NCBI GenBank assembly: GCA_013112635.1
Contig: JABFGF010000003.1
Coordinates: forward strand, 310,001-374,000
Direction of reading: 5' to 3'
Length of the DNA: 64,000 nucleotides
From: Calditrichota bacterium
GTDB taxonomy: Bacteria > Calditrichota > Calditrichia > Calditrichales > J004
How positions within the stretch are numbered: position 1 is the stretch's first letter; each line of letters starts with the position of its first letter. The notes below the pieces were generated by a model. The model made no database searches, was not told the origin of the DNA, and worked only from the letters and a program-made list of their open reading frames with translations. Below are positions 36,346 through 45,419 of the stretch, piece after piece. The translations under genes and the position numbers were made by a program.

Positions 36346-37113
36346 ATGTCTACATTTTCTTTAATCATTTCTCTTTTCTTAATACTTGTAAGTCTTGCGG
36401 TTGGGCAAACAAAGACAATCCATGTTTATGTTGCACTTTGTGATAATGAAAACCAGGGAATAGTACCTGTTCCGGATCAACTTGGGGATGGTAAAGATCC
36501 AAAGAATAATTTGTATTGGGGAGCGGCCTATGGCTTAAAAACATTTTTTATAAGTAAATCAAATAATTGGCAACTTCTAAAATCAATAAACCCGAAAAAT
36601 CCTGCAATTCTTGAAAGGTTATTATTTAAGCATAAATCTTTAGATTTTTACTTACTTGCAGATGCTTACGATGGGGAACAAATTAAAGTGTGCATCGAAG
36701 ATTTTCTAAAAGCATCAAATGGACAATCTCCCGTGAAAATAAGATTAGATTCATTAAAATTAGGTTTTGGAGGTAGCTCGGATTTACAAGCGTATGTTGG
36801 ACATGATGGACTCATGGAATTTGCTGTTGATATAGACTACAATAAAGTAGAAAAATCAAAAGATGTAATAATTCTTGCCTGTTATAGCAGAGATTATTTC
36901 TCTTCAGAGATTAGAAAATCAGGTGCAAACCCACTTTTATGGACAACACATTTGATGGCTCCGGAGGCATATACATTAGAAGCTGCGATAGAAGGTTGGA
37001 TTTTGAACGAATCGGGTATAAAGATTGATGAAAGAGCCGCTAAAGCTTATAATAAATATCAGAAATGCGGCATCAGAGGAGCAAGAAATTTATTCACAAC
37101 CGGGTACAAATAA
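36346..37113 (+). CDS. Secreted protein of unknown function with a possible caspase-like His/Cys pair
   Basis: I place the start at 36346, one base after the upstream stop, because it begins directly with a signal peptide (MSTFSLIISLFLILVSLAVG); an earlier in-frame ATG at 36322 would overlap. The 255-residue protein has ALCDNENQGIVPVP near the mature N-terminus, YVGHDGLMEF with His153, and VIILACYSRDYF with Cys179. A His-x-Gly block followed by a hydrophobic strand ending in AC-x-S is the pattern of clan CD cysteine peptidases (caspase, gingipain, CHAT). The 26-residue spacing is short, so the assignment is a hypothesis. It lies in the 33672-37113 gene run. Confidence 0.7.
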   Translation: MSTFSLIISLFLILVSLAVGQTKTIHVYVALCDNENQGIVPVPDQLGDGKDPKNNLYWGAAYGLKTFFISKSNNWQLLKSINPKNPAILERLLFKHKSLDFYLLADAYDGEQIKVCIEDFLKASNGQSPVKIRLDSLKLGFGGSSDLQAYVGHDGLMEFAVDIDYNKVEKSKDVIILACYSRDYFSSEIRKSGANPLLWTTHLMAPEAYTLEAAIEGWILNESGIKIDERAAKAYNKYQKCGIRGARNLFTTGYK

Positions 37114-37136
37114 TTATCCAATTCATCCTTTTATTC

Positions 37137-37574
37137 CTATCTCAAAATTTTGTCCAGATTATTGGCAAACGTATTCCGGTCGTTTTTATTTATTGCTGCC
37201 GGTCCTCCTGTTTCAACTCCCATCGAACGTAAACTGTCCATAAAATTACGCATGCTAAGTTTAGCTTTTATCGAATTTGCTGAATAAAGTTCACCACGAG
37301 GATTGAGTGCTAATCCACCTTTTTCAATCACTTCCGCTGCCAATGGAATATCTGCGGTAATGACCAAATCACCAACTGCCAGCCTATTAACAATCTCATT
37401 ATCGGCAACATCAAATCCGGATTTTACGAGAATGAAATCAATGTTCTTTTTCTTTGGAAGGGGAATAGGATGGTTTGCAACCAGCGTCATTTCTATCCCG
37501 GTTCGTTCAGCTGCACGGAACAAGATTTCTTTTATTACGCGTGGACAAGCATCAGCATCTACCCATATTTTCAT
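37137..37574 (-). CDS. YaiI/YqxD family protein (DUF188, PIN-like)
   Basis: A 145-residue cytoplasmic protein. The start [18 protein letters not shown] and the motifs [10 protein letters not shown] and [12 protein letters not shown] place acidic residues as in PIN-like nucleases. The tail [14 protein letters not shown] is typical. The family is widespread, and the true substrate is unknown. It lies convergent to the secreted-protein gene at 36346, with only 23 bases between the stops. Confidence 0.93.
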   Translation of the reverse strand: MKIWVDADACPRVIKEILFRAAERTGIEMTLVANHPIPLPKKKNIDFILVKSGFDVADNEIVNRLAVGDLVITADIPLAAEVIEKGGLALNPRGELYSANSIKAKLSMRNFMDSLRSMGVETGGPAAINKNDRNTFANNLDKILR

Positions 37575-37746
37575 AATAAGTCTTTTTATGATTTTTAGTG
37601 TTTTTAAAACTCAAGATAATATGCTTGAAATTTGGATACAAATGAGGATTGTTTTCCAAATTCATTTTAAGTTAATTTATTTCCTCTGATTTTATTTGGC
37701 TTAATTTTGTAAGTTTTAGAACAAGATATTTTTAGGATGATAATTT

Positions 37747-38724
37747 TTGAAAAATGTAAAATCCATCAAACGATATATCCAGTTTTTATTTCTTCTAAGT
37801 TTGCTATTTTGCATTACTTTCCAGGTTAATGCTCAAAATGTATCTGCAGACACTTTGGAAAATTATAATGAAAATCTAACCAATGGAAAAAAGAAAGTTT
37901 CGCTTGTTCAAAAACTGACAGACCGGGTAGATCGCTTTTTTAGTAATGAGCATATTGAGGAAGAACTTCAAACAAGCCGTATTCGTATAAAACCGGGAAT
38001 TCAATGGAGTGAAAAAGGCCAATTAAATTATCCTATACCAATTCGATTAAATCTTGTACTTCCACGTTTACAAAATCGCTGGCAGGTTTTTTTAAGCAGC
38101 ATTCCGGATAATGATGATGACCAGGAACCGGATCTAAATGATTATACAAATGATCAACCGGTTTTGGATGATGATAGAAAATCAAGTTCTCTGCTAGGGA
38201 TTCAGTTTGCCCCGGTTACCGAACTGGAGCAGCACTTAAAGTTTATAACAGGACTCAAAATTCGCATTGATGAAATAAATGCATTTGCCCTTTCACGTTT
38301 TAGATACAGCTATAATGTGGGCCAGTGGAACCTGCGCCTGGTTCAGACAGCATTTTTCTTTGCAGATAATGGTTTTGGTGAAAAAACTCAGTTTGAGTCA
38401 GGAAGGCCATTAGGAGAAGACACCATTTTCAGGACCCGCAGTTCTGCAACCTGGTCCGAACAGTCCAAAGGTGTGGATTTAAAACAAGTTTTCTTTTTAA
38501 GACATTTCACAACCCGAAACAATGTATTGGGTGTTTACTGGCGAATAGGCGGACAAACAAGACCGAGAACTGTAATTAACGGCCATACATTTGCACTTGA
38601 GTTTAGAAGTAAATTATGGGGAGAGTGGTTGTTTTTGGAAATTTCTCCTCAAGCACTTTTCCAGCGAAGAGAAAATTATAGATTTGAGCCGCTGTTGCTG
38701 ACTTCTATTGAAATTATTTTATAG
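37747..38724 (+). CDS. Secreted, probably outer-membrane protein of unknown function
   Basis: The 325-residue product starts at a TTG codon with an AGGATG site 9 bases upstream. A signal peptide (about 1-29, FLFLLSLLFCITFQVNAQ) is followed by a charged linker. From about residue 80 alternating beta strands run to the C-terminus, which ends LLLTSIEIIL. The strands and aromatic girdle residues (RYSYNVGQWNLRL) suggest a small outer-membrane barrel. I recognise no family. It stands alone on the plus strand. Confidence 0.7.
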   Translation: MKNVKSIKRYIQFLFLLSLLFCITFQVNAQNVSADTLENYNENLTNGKKKVSLVQKLTDRVDRFFSNEHIEEELQTSRIRIKPGIQWSEKGQLNYPIPIRLNLVLPRLQNRWQVFLSSIPDNDDDQEPDLNDYTNDQPVLDDDRKSSSLLGIQFAPVTELEQHLKFITGLKIRIDEINAFALSRFRYSYNVGQWNLRLVQTAFFFADNGFGEKTQFESGRPLGEDTIFRTRSSATWSEQSKGVDLKQVFFLRHFTTRNNVLGVYWRIGGQTRPRTVINGHTFALEFRSKLWGEWLFLEISPQALFQRRENYRFEPLLLTSIEIIL

Positions 38725-38742
38725 CTTGTAGCCAAATATTTG

Positions 38743-39294
38743 TTAAGGATTAAGATCTAATTCTGCAGCTATTCCACTCAAGGCATTCACAACAAACATA
38801 ACATGTTCGTCAAAATCCACACCAAGTTCTTCAGCGCCTTGTAACATTTCTTCACGGTTCACTTTTGCGGCAAATCTTTTGTCTTTCATCTTTTTCTTTA
38901 CAGATTTTACCTTAACCTCACTGAGGGCTTTTGTCGGTCTTACAAGAGTTACGGCTGTGATAAATCCGCAAAGCTCATCCACGGCAAAAAGTGATTTTGC
39001 CATCAATGAATCCCGCGCAACACCGGAAAATGTGGCATGACCCATTATTGCAGTTAAAATGTCCTCATCGACTTTTTTTTCTTTCAGGATTTGGTTGCCT
39101 TTGTAAGGATGGTTTTCAGGAAACATTTCATAATCAAAATCATGCAATAATCCGGTAATTCCCCAATGGTCAACATCTTCTTCATACTTCTCAGCATAAG
39201 CACGCATGGCAGCTTCTACGGCATATGCATGTTTAAGCAGGCTTTCACTTTTAGTATACTCTTTTAAAATTTTTAGTGCTTCGTTTCTATTCAT
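38743..39294 (-). CDS. HD-domain (HDIG) hydrolase
   Basis: A 183-residue soluble HD-superfamily protein. Metal-binding residues are visible: the early HAYAVE histidine, HD in GLLHDFDYE, and histidines in MFPENHPY and IMGHATF. These proteins are usually metal-dependent phosphohydrolases acting on nucleotides. The C-terminal part (about 120-183) is lysine-rich and helical. It is followed upstream by an SDR gene on the same strand (26-base gap), so they may be co-transcribed. Confidence 0.88.
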   Translation of the reverse strand: MNRNEALKILKEYTKSESLLKHAYAVEAAMRAYAEKYEEDVDHWGITGLLHDFDYEMFPENHPYKGNQILKEKKVDEDILTAIMGHATFSGVARDSLMAKSLFAVDELCGFITAVTLVRPTKALSEVKVKSVKKKMKDKRFAAKVNREEMLQGAEELGVDFDEHVMFVVNALSGIAAELDLNP

Positions 39295-39320
39295 ACTTAT
39301 TCTTTTTCTTAATCATTCTC

Positions 39321-40076
39321 TTAACCGCACAAGACACTGCCACCATTAATATTTAATATTTCACCTGTTATCGCACGCGCCATATCTGAAGCAAGAAACA
39401 AAATGCCATTAGCAATGTCATCCGGTTCCGGGATAAAACCAAGCGGCATGTTTTTTTTAACACTTTTTTTATTGTGCTTCATATACTCTTCAGTCATATC
39501 TGTCTCAATCCAACCCGGTGCGATGCAGTTTACGCGAATACCATCCGGGCCCAATTCTTGTGCTACAGATTTTGTAAAACTGATTATTCCACCTTTTGAT
39601 GCTGCATAATGGGAATAGTTTTTTTCTCCAACCTGGCCGGCCGTTGAGGAAATATTTATGATTGATCCACTTATATTTTTTTCACGCATTTGGCGGGCTA
39701 TGAGAGTTGTAAAATAAAATACACTGTCTAAGTTTACCTGAATTGTTTTGCGCCAAAGATCAACTGTAAAGTTGTCAATATTTGCCTCACTCCAAATCCC
39801 GGCATTGTTGACCAGAATATCAACCGAATCGAGTTTAACGGCCATTTTTTTTAAATAAAGTTCTACTTCATTATATGCGCTAACATCACATTCCATAAAA
39901 AATATTTTACCGCCATACTTTTCACATTCCTGTTTAAGCAAATCAGCAGCCCGATAATTTTTATTATAGTTAAAGGCCACATTAGCTCCACGGCTGGCAA
40001 AAGCACGCACAGTTGCTGCCCCAATTCCGCGACTTCCTCCGGTAACAAGTACAGTTTTTCCAGTAAAATCCAACAT
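39321..40076 (-). CDS. Short-chain dehydrogenase/reductase (FabG-like)
   Basis: The Rossmann loop TGGSRGIG, the NNAGIW motif, and the catalytic Ser and Tyr-x3-Lys in INISSTAGQVGEKNYSHYAAS are complete. I choose the ATG at 40076, which has an AAGGAG site 6 bases upstream, over an in-frame ATG 30 bases earlier that has none. The 251 residues match 3-oxoacyl-ACP reductases, but other SDR substrates are possible. It lies downstream of recQ on the same strand. Confidence 0.93.
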   Translation of the reverse strand: MLDFTGKTVLVTGGSRGIGAATVRAFASRGANVAFNYNKNYRAADLLKQECEKYGGKIFFMECDVSAYNEVELYLKKMAVKLDSVDILVNNAGIWSEANIDNFTVDLWRKTIQVNLDSVFYFTTLIARQMREKNISGSIINISSTAGQVGEKNYSHYAASKGGIISFTKSVAQELGPDGIRVNCIAPGWIETDMTEEYMKHNKKSVKKNMPLGFIPEPDDIANGILFLASDMARAITGEILNINGGSVLCG

Positions 40077-40171
40077 ATAATCTCCTTGCTTAAAAGGTGA
40101 TAACAATTAGTATCAGGAAAATTAGAAAAAGCATAATAAAGGTCTTACACTATTTGATGCAATTTTTCGCT

Positions 40172-42151
40172 TTATTTTCTTAGAAAAGAAATGCCACTAT
40201 TTGAAACAGAAAGGACAGGGTAATCATTCCCTTGTTTTCGGATATACTTATTTTTTATGGCAACATAAATCATGCGGATAATATCCTTTATTTCACGGGA
40301 TTGGATTGCCCCAAAATAAATTGATTCGTCAATCCGGCGTTTAGAAAAACGGTCTTCGCTGTTTCCTTTGAGGATGTTGGCAATGGTTGTAATGCCAAAT
40401 TTACCATCATATTCCCAAACGCAATGCACAATCGTTTTGATTGGATCAGCGGTTTTATCAGATCCTCTTTCTCCAGCTTCGGGAGATTTCCAATCCAGGC
40501 AAATATCGCAACCATTACAATTATTATCGGAATGCTTTTCGCCAAAGTATTCTAAAATATAGGTACGCCGACAACTCAGGCTGCTTGCATAATTTTCAAT
40601 ATCGTCCAGTTTTTTGTATTGCAAATCCATCTGTTTTTGATAAGCAGGCCAGTCAATGCCAATTTTTTCCCAGGCCACTTTTTTAGAGGTAATTTCAATG
40701 CCTCGTCCGCGAAACGGAGGTTGATACAAAATTAAACTTTTATTTTCAAGATTGTGCATTGTGCCGGAAAACTGTTCCTGGGTTATCTCCAAAAAGGCCA
40801 GAGTTTCATTCAACTCAAACACATTATCCTGTTTACTTATAAAGTAGTTTATAAGCTTGTGCTGCAAAGGTGCCCGTTTGGTTGTACTTAATGCGCGCTC
40901 ATTACTAACAATAATATCTGCCTGAAAAGTAACATAGCTTTTTGTCATTCTTTTTAAAATGTTTTGTTTTTCTAAGGCTTTAACTGCTGAACCAACTTGC
41001 ATTTCATGGGTTCCGGTTCGTGCTGCAATTTCTTTATAAGTCAGCAGTATTTCAGTTCTGTCAAGGTCAAGTAAAAAATCGTATACATCTCGAATTGTCT
41101 GCTCAGGTGGAAAAGAGTTCTCGATCAAAAATTCCTGGATGCGCCTGTCGCGGTAGCTGTGAAACAAGAGGCAGTATGAAACACGACCATCTCGCCCTGC
41201 GCGCCCGGCTTCCTGGTAATATGCTTCCATAGAGCCGGGTGTATTGTAGTGAATTACAAAGCGTACATCAGGTTTGTCGATACCCATTCCAAAAGCATTT
41301 GTAGCAACAATAATTTTAGGACTGTTTCTGAGCCAATTATTCTGAGCTTCATTGCGTTGAAATTTTTCCATCCCGCCATGATAACCTGCCGCAGGCAACC
41401 CATTTTCTGAAAGAAAGGAGCTAATCTCAGCAACCGCCTTTTTTGTTGCTACATAGATAATGCCGGATCCATTTATAGATTTTACTATGCGGATCAATTC
41501 CTTTTTCTTTTTTTCCTCGTTTAGACCAACAGCAATAAACTTCAGGTTTGGCCGGTCAAATCCGCTGACAAATGTTTTACTTTTTGCAAGATCGAGTTGA
41601 TCGAGAATATCATCTTGTACGCGTGTTGTGGCTGTTGCTGTTAATGCAATTACAGGAGGATTATTTAATGATTTTATAACATCATTGAGCCTAAGATAGG
41701 ACGGGCGAAAATCGTGTCCCCATTGCGAAATACAATGCGCCTCATCGATGGCAAAAAGGGAAATAGGCACCTGGCTAATCATTTCCATAAATTTTTGTGA
41801 ATAAAATCTTTCCGGGGCGATGTAAACAATTTTGTATTCACCACTTTCAATATCCCGGATGCGTTGAGCCTGTTCATCCTGGCTGATGCTGCTGTTTATT
41901 AATGTGGCCGGTATTTTTAAATTTACAAGCTGGTCAACCTGGTCTTTCATTAAAGCAATAAGCGGGGAGATTACAATGGTCACACCATCCTGCATTAACG
42001 CCGGAACCTGGAAACACAAAGATTTTCCGCTCCCGGTTGGCATAACCACCAGGGAATTCTTTTTGCTGAGAGTGTGTTCAATTACTTCTGTTTGTCCGGA
42101 ACGAAACGAATCGTAATTAAAATATTTTTGAAGTGTTTGCAGTGCAGTCAT
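40172..42151 (-). CDS. recQ: ATP-dependent DNA helicase RecQ
   Basis: A 659-residue SF2 helicase. Walker A MPTGSGKS is at residues 37-44 and the box is DEAHCISQWGHDFRPSY. The helicase C domain has GFGMGIDKPDVRFVIH-like motifs (here AFGMGIDKPDVR) and QEAGRAGRDG. The RQC zinc site is visible (CRRTY...CNGCDIC). A clear HRDC domain is not seen at the C-terminus; a short winged-helix-like tail is there instead. RecQ unwinds recombination and fork intermediates. It is divergent from plsX. Confidence 0.96.
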   Translation of the reverse strand: MTALQTLQKYFNYDSFRSGQTEVIEHTLSKKNSLVVMPTGSGKSLCFQVPALMQDGVTIVISPLIALMKDQVDQLVNLKIPATLINSSISQDEQAQRIRDIESGEYKIVYIAPERFYSQKFMEMISQVPISLFAIDEAHCISQWGHDFRPSYLRLNDVIKSLNNPPVIALTATATTRVQDDILDQLDLAKSKTFVSGFDRPNLKFIAVGLNEEKKKKELIRIVKSINGSGIIYVATKKAVAEISSFLSENGLPAAGYHGGMEKFQRNEAQNNWLRNSPKIIVATNAFGMGIDKPDVRFVIHYNTPGSMEAYYQEAGRAGRDGRVSYCLLFHSYRDRRIQEFLIENSFPPEQTIRDVYDFLLDLDRTEILLTYKEIAARTGTHEMQVGSAVKALEKQNILKRMTKSYVTFQADIIVSNERALSTTKRAPLQHKLINYFISKQDNVFELNETLAFLEITQEQFSGTMHNLENKSLILYQPPFRGRGIEITSKKVAWEKIGIDWPAYQKQMDLQYKKLDDIENYASSLSCRRTYILEYFGEKHSDNNCNGCDICLDWKSPEAGERGSDKTADPIKTIVHCVWEYDGKFGITTIANILKGNSEDRFSKRRIDESIYFGAIQSREIKDIIRMIYVAIKNKYIRKQGNDYPVLSVSNSGISFLRK

Positions 42152-42349
42152 GGTTTGATTTTACGTTTCCGGCTCTTATTCTTACTGATAAAATAATGAG
42201 CAAGAAACGATCAGGATTATAAGAAGAGCAGTATTGTTTGATTTGATAATTGCTAAAGGTGGAAATGTAAATTAAACTTATGTATTTTCAAACCCTTTCT
42301 TTTCAAGATATTTCGGATATCTCATCATTTTTTCATTTATGGAGGCAAC

Positions 42350-43399
42350 ATGGTAAACAAGATAGCAATCGATGCAATGGGCGGCGATTTTGCACCACAG
42401 GAAGTTATTAAAGGTGTTGTCCAGGCATTAAATGATGAACCTGATTTAAATGTTGTTCTGATCGGGGATGAGAAAGCAATCCGCAGAGAGCTTGCCATAA
42501 ATAATTATGATAAAGAGCTTGAGATTGTGCATACAGAAGAGTTTATTACAATGGATGACTCACCTAAAAAAGCTTTGGAGAGTAAACCAAATGCAAGTAT
42601 AACAATGGCTTTGAAATTATTGGATGCCGGCAAAGCAGATGCACTTGTTAGTGCCGGAAATACAGGGGCAACGGTTTTGGCTTGCGTAAAAAATCTGCAT
42701 ATGATAGAAGGACTTGAACGTTCAGCATTAGCAGCGATTTACCCAACGGCTAAATTTACGCCGGATAGTAAGGGGTTTGCTCTTATGCTTGATGTAGGCG
42801 CCACTATCCGTTGTACAGCTAAACAACTGTCACATTTCGCTTTTATGGGCAGTTATTATGTTTCTGAAATTATGGGTGTTGAGCGTCCCAGGATTGGTTT
42901 ATTAAACAACGGCGAAGAAGAGACAAAAGGCGGCCCGGTTCTTAGCCAGACTTATAAATATTTAAAAAATGAAAAAGATCTCAATTTTGTAGGCAATGTT
43001 GAAGGCAAGGAAGTTCCTAAAGGCGATGTTGAAATTGTGGTTACAGAAGGATTTGTCGGCAACGTTGTTCTAAAACTTCTTGAAGGTGTTGGTGAAGTTG
43101 CAAAAGATATGGGCAAATATGCTTTTAAAAAGAAACTTACCTGGAAAATAGGATTGGCTTTTTTAGCAAAAGGTGTTAAAAAAGTAAAAGCTAAAACGGA
43201 TTATTCGGAGTATGGCGGCGCGCCCATTTTGGGTTTCAATAAGCTGGTAATAAAATCTCATGGCCGCTCAAATGCCAAAGCGATTATGAATGCCACCAAA
43301 GCAGCTCTTCGATCTGTTGAGCATGACATTGTCGGCCATATGACTCATTCCATTCAGCAGTTCAATGAAAAACACGCTATTGATTTTATGGACATCTAG
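42350..43399 (+). CDS. plsX: Phosphate acyltransferase PlsX
   Basis: PlsX makes acyl-phosphate from acyl-ACP for phospholipid synthesis at the membrane surface. Features are AIDAMGGDFAPQEVIKG at the start, the GNTGATVLA loop, and EGKEVPKGDVEIVVTEGF. The length (349) is normal. A GGAGG site lies before the ATG. The usual neighbours rpmF and fabH are not adjacent, so the gene is separated from its common fatty-acid cluster here. Confidence 0.98.
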   Translation: MVNKIAIDAMGGDFAPQEVIKGVVQALNDEPDLNVVLIGDEKAIRRELAINNYDKELEIVHTEEFITMDDSPKKALESKPNASITMALKLLDAGKADALVSAGNTGATVLACVKNLHMIEGLERSALAAIYPTAKFTPDSKGFALMLDVGATIRCTAKQLSHFAFMGSYYVSEIMGVERPRIGLLNNGEEETKGGPVLSQTYKYLKNEKDLNFVGNVEGKEVPKGDVEIVVTEGFVGNVVLKLLEGVGEVAKDMGKYAFKKKLTWKIGLAFLAKGVKKVKAKTDYSEYGGAPILGFNKLVIKSHGRSNAKAIMNATKAALRSVEHDIVGHMTHSIQQFNEKHAIDFMDI

Positions 43400-43497
43400 G
43401 GGTTGAAAGATCGGAAGATTGTAATACTGAAAGATTGAATGGATATACCTATGGAACCAGTTAATCCTTCAATTGTCAATCTTAAAATCCTTCAATT

Positions 43498-43887
43498 TTA
43501 AAGTTTGTTCCAGGCTTTCATACCGCCAAGCATATTTACTGCTTTATAGCCATTGGCCAGCATAATTCGTGTTGCATTCTGGCTGCGGTTTCCACTACGG
43601 CAATACACAATTACTTCTTTGCCTTTGTACTTTTCCAATTTCCCAACACTATCGGCCAGGCTAAAATCGGGGATCAATATAGCCCCTTCTAAATGTCCTA
43701 AAGGACCATTAAACTCACCTGGTGTCCGAACATCCAAAAGAAGCAGGTCTTCTTTGTTTTCGATTTTCTTTTTTACTTCTTCTGCTGTGATAGAATCAAA
43801 ATCTTTTGGTATTGCAGATTGCTGTGCATAAAGAAAAAGAGCAACAGCAATGAATAGAATAATTGAAACGATGACTAATTTCTGCAT
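43498..43887 (-). CDS. Membrane-anchored rhodanese-domain protein
   Basis: The 129-residue protein has an N-terminal hydrophobic anchor or signal (about 4-20, VIVSIILFIAVALFLYA) and a single rhodanese domain (about 30-128). The active-site cysteine is Cys96 in YCRSGNRSQ, and the domain closes with GYKAVNMLGGMKAW. It is likely a periplasmic sulfurtransferase or a thiol-linked protein; the sulfur donor and acceptor are unknown. It is divergent from the transglutaminase gene. Confidence 0.93.
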   Translation of the reverse strand: MQKLVIVSIILFIAVALFLYAQQSAIPKDFDSITAEEVKKKIENKEDLLLLDVRTPGEFNGPLGHLEGAILIPDFSLADSVGKLEKYKGKEVIVYCRSGNRSQNATRIMLANGYKAVNMLGGMKAWNKL

Positions 43888-44088
43888 TCTAATTCCTTTT
43901 ATTTTCTTGAATAATCCCTGTTTAAGATGTGTTTAATTTTTGCGGGTTACAAAACTCGAAAAAAAATATGTGGCTGTCAAGTGAAATATTTTAATTTTTG
44001 AATTTGAAGACAACCTTAAAAAGAGTTAGAATATCTCGATTTTATTTGGTTAAATAAGTCATTAAACTTTACTTGCAGGATTTTCACA

Positions 44089-45330
44089 ATGAGACAAAAT
44101 ATTTGTTACGCCATAATAATAATCTTTTTTGTTGTTGGAATAGCACCTGGACTTTTCGCCCAAAATGATTTTACAAAAATTGACAGACATGCTGATGCAG
44201 CTCCGCAAAGTTTAAAAAATTCAATACCGGCATTAGTAAATTACCTTACACGCCCGGCAAAAAACGATCTTGAAAAAGTGCGTTCTATTTTCCGCTGGAT
44301 TACCCAAAATATTAACTATGATGTAGAAGCATTTTTTGACAGACGTTTGATTGTTGATGATCCGGAACGAGTAATTAGAAGCGGCCGGGCTGTATGTGGA
44401 GGTTATGCCGAGTTGTTCAACCGTATGTGCAGGGAAGCTGGCATTAAAAGTAAACTTATTGCTGGTTGGTCAAAGGGGTATGGAGAGCGGCTTACCGGCA
44501 GGCCCAATCATGCCTGGAATGCAGTTAAAATTAACTATCGCTGGTATCTACTGGATGCAACCTGGGGAGCCGGGCATATCAATTCGGAGAAATTTACCCG
44601 TCAGTTTAACGGACATTATTTTCTAACAGATCCCAATCAGCTTATTTATGATCACCTGCCCGAAGATGAATCATGGCAATTATTAAAAAAGCCAATTACC
44701 CGCAAACAGTTTGATAATCTTGTTTTGATGCGTCCTGCATTTTTCAAAAACGGATTAAAATTAAAGAGTCATCTAAATTCCAAAATATCTTCAAATGGTA
44801 ATTTGCTTGTTGAGCTTGAAGCTCCGGAAAATACATTTTTATCTGTGAAACTTGTATCCGGTGAGAACCAATTGGATGATCATCATAGTTTTGTACAACG
44901 CAAAAATAGCGTCTATTTTGTCAATGCCAATTTTCCGGGTAACGGAAATTATATAATGCGGCTTTTTACCAAGATTGGCCGTGACACCGAGCAGTATAAT
45001 TGGGCATGTGATTACCAGGTTACTGTTACAAACAATACAAGTAAGAATAAACTTTTTGTAAAACAGTATGGCAAGTTTTTTGATTTGAATGCTTTTGTTC
45101 ATCAGCCTGTTAACTTTGTATTATCCGAAGGCAGTAAACAAAATTTTAAGATTGAATTGAAAAATGCTTATGAGATGGTTGCAGTTATTAATGAAGAGTT
45201 TTTTCCTTTAGAGAAAAGTGGTGACATTTTTGAAGGATCAATTTTGATTCCAAAGGGACTTTTTCACATGGCCGTTAAAACGGATACGACAAATTATTAT
45301 CACTGGCTTTTGGAGTATGAAGGGAAGTAA
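44089..45330 (+). CDS. Secreted transglutaminase-like protein (kyphoscoliosis-peptidase type)
   Basis: The 413-residue protein has a signal peptide (about 1-25, ending GLFAQ) and a transglutaminase-like core (about 60-165). The triad is complete: Cys103 in AVCGGYAELF, His141 in NHAWNAV and Asp156 in LLDATWG. The C-terminal 240 residues are beta-rich and may be a pair of Ig-like domains. Proteins of this type act as proteases or cross-linkers on envelope proteins; the substrate is unknown. It ends just before a 7-base repeat array and is convergent with copA. Confidence 0.9.
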   Translation: MRQNICYAIIIIFFVVGIAPGLFAQNDFTKIDRHADAAPQSLKNSIPALVNYLTRPAKNDLEKVRSIFRWITQNINYDVEAFFDRRLIVDDPERVIRSGRAVCGGYAELFNRMCREAGIKSKLIAGWSKGYGERLTGRPNHAWNAVKINYRWYLLDATWGAGHINSEKFTRQFNGHYFLTDPNQLIYDHLPEDESWQLLKKPITRKQFDNLVLMRPAFFKNGLKLKSHLNSKISSNGNLLVELEAPENTFLSVKLVSGENQLDDHHSFVQRKNSVYFVNANFPGNGNYIMRLFTKIGRDTEQYNWACDYQVTVTNNTSKNKLFVKQYGKFFDLNAFVHQPVNFVLSEGSKQNFKIELKNAYEMVAVINEEFFPLEKSGDIFEGSILIPKGLFHMAVKTDTTNYYHWLLEYEGK

Positions 45331-45370
45331 GAATAATGATTGTTGCCTTTGGTAATATCGTGTAGTAAAA

Positions 45371-45419
45371 TTTCTAATTTCTAATTTCTAATTTCTAATT
45401 TCTAATTTCTAATTTCTAA
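45371..45419. repeat. Tandem array: 7 perfect copies of TTTCTAA, running into copA
   Basis: Seven exact TTTCTAA units lie between the convergent transglutaminase and copA genes. The last copy provides the copA stop codon (TAG on the minus strand at 45418-45416). All six reading frames through the array contain a stop. It shares the 7-base period with the array at 33459 but not the sequence. Confidence 0.97.
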
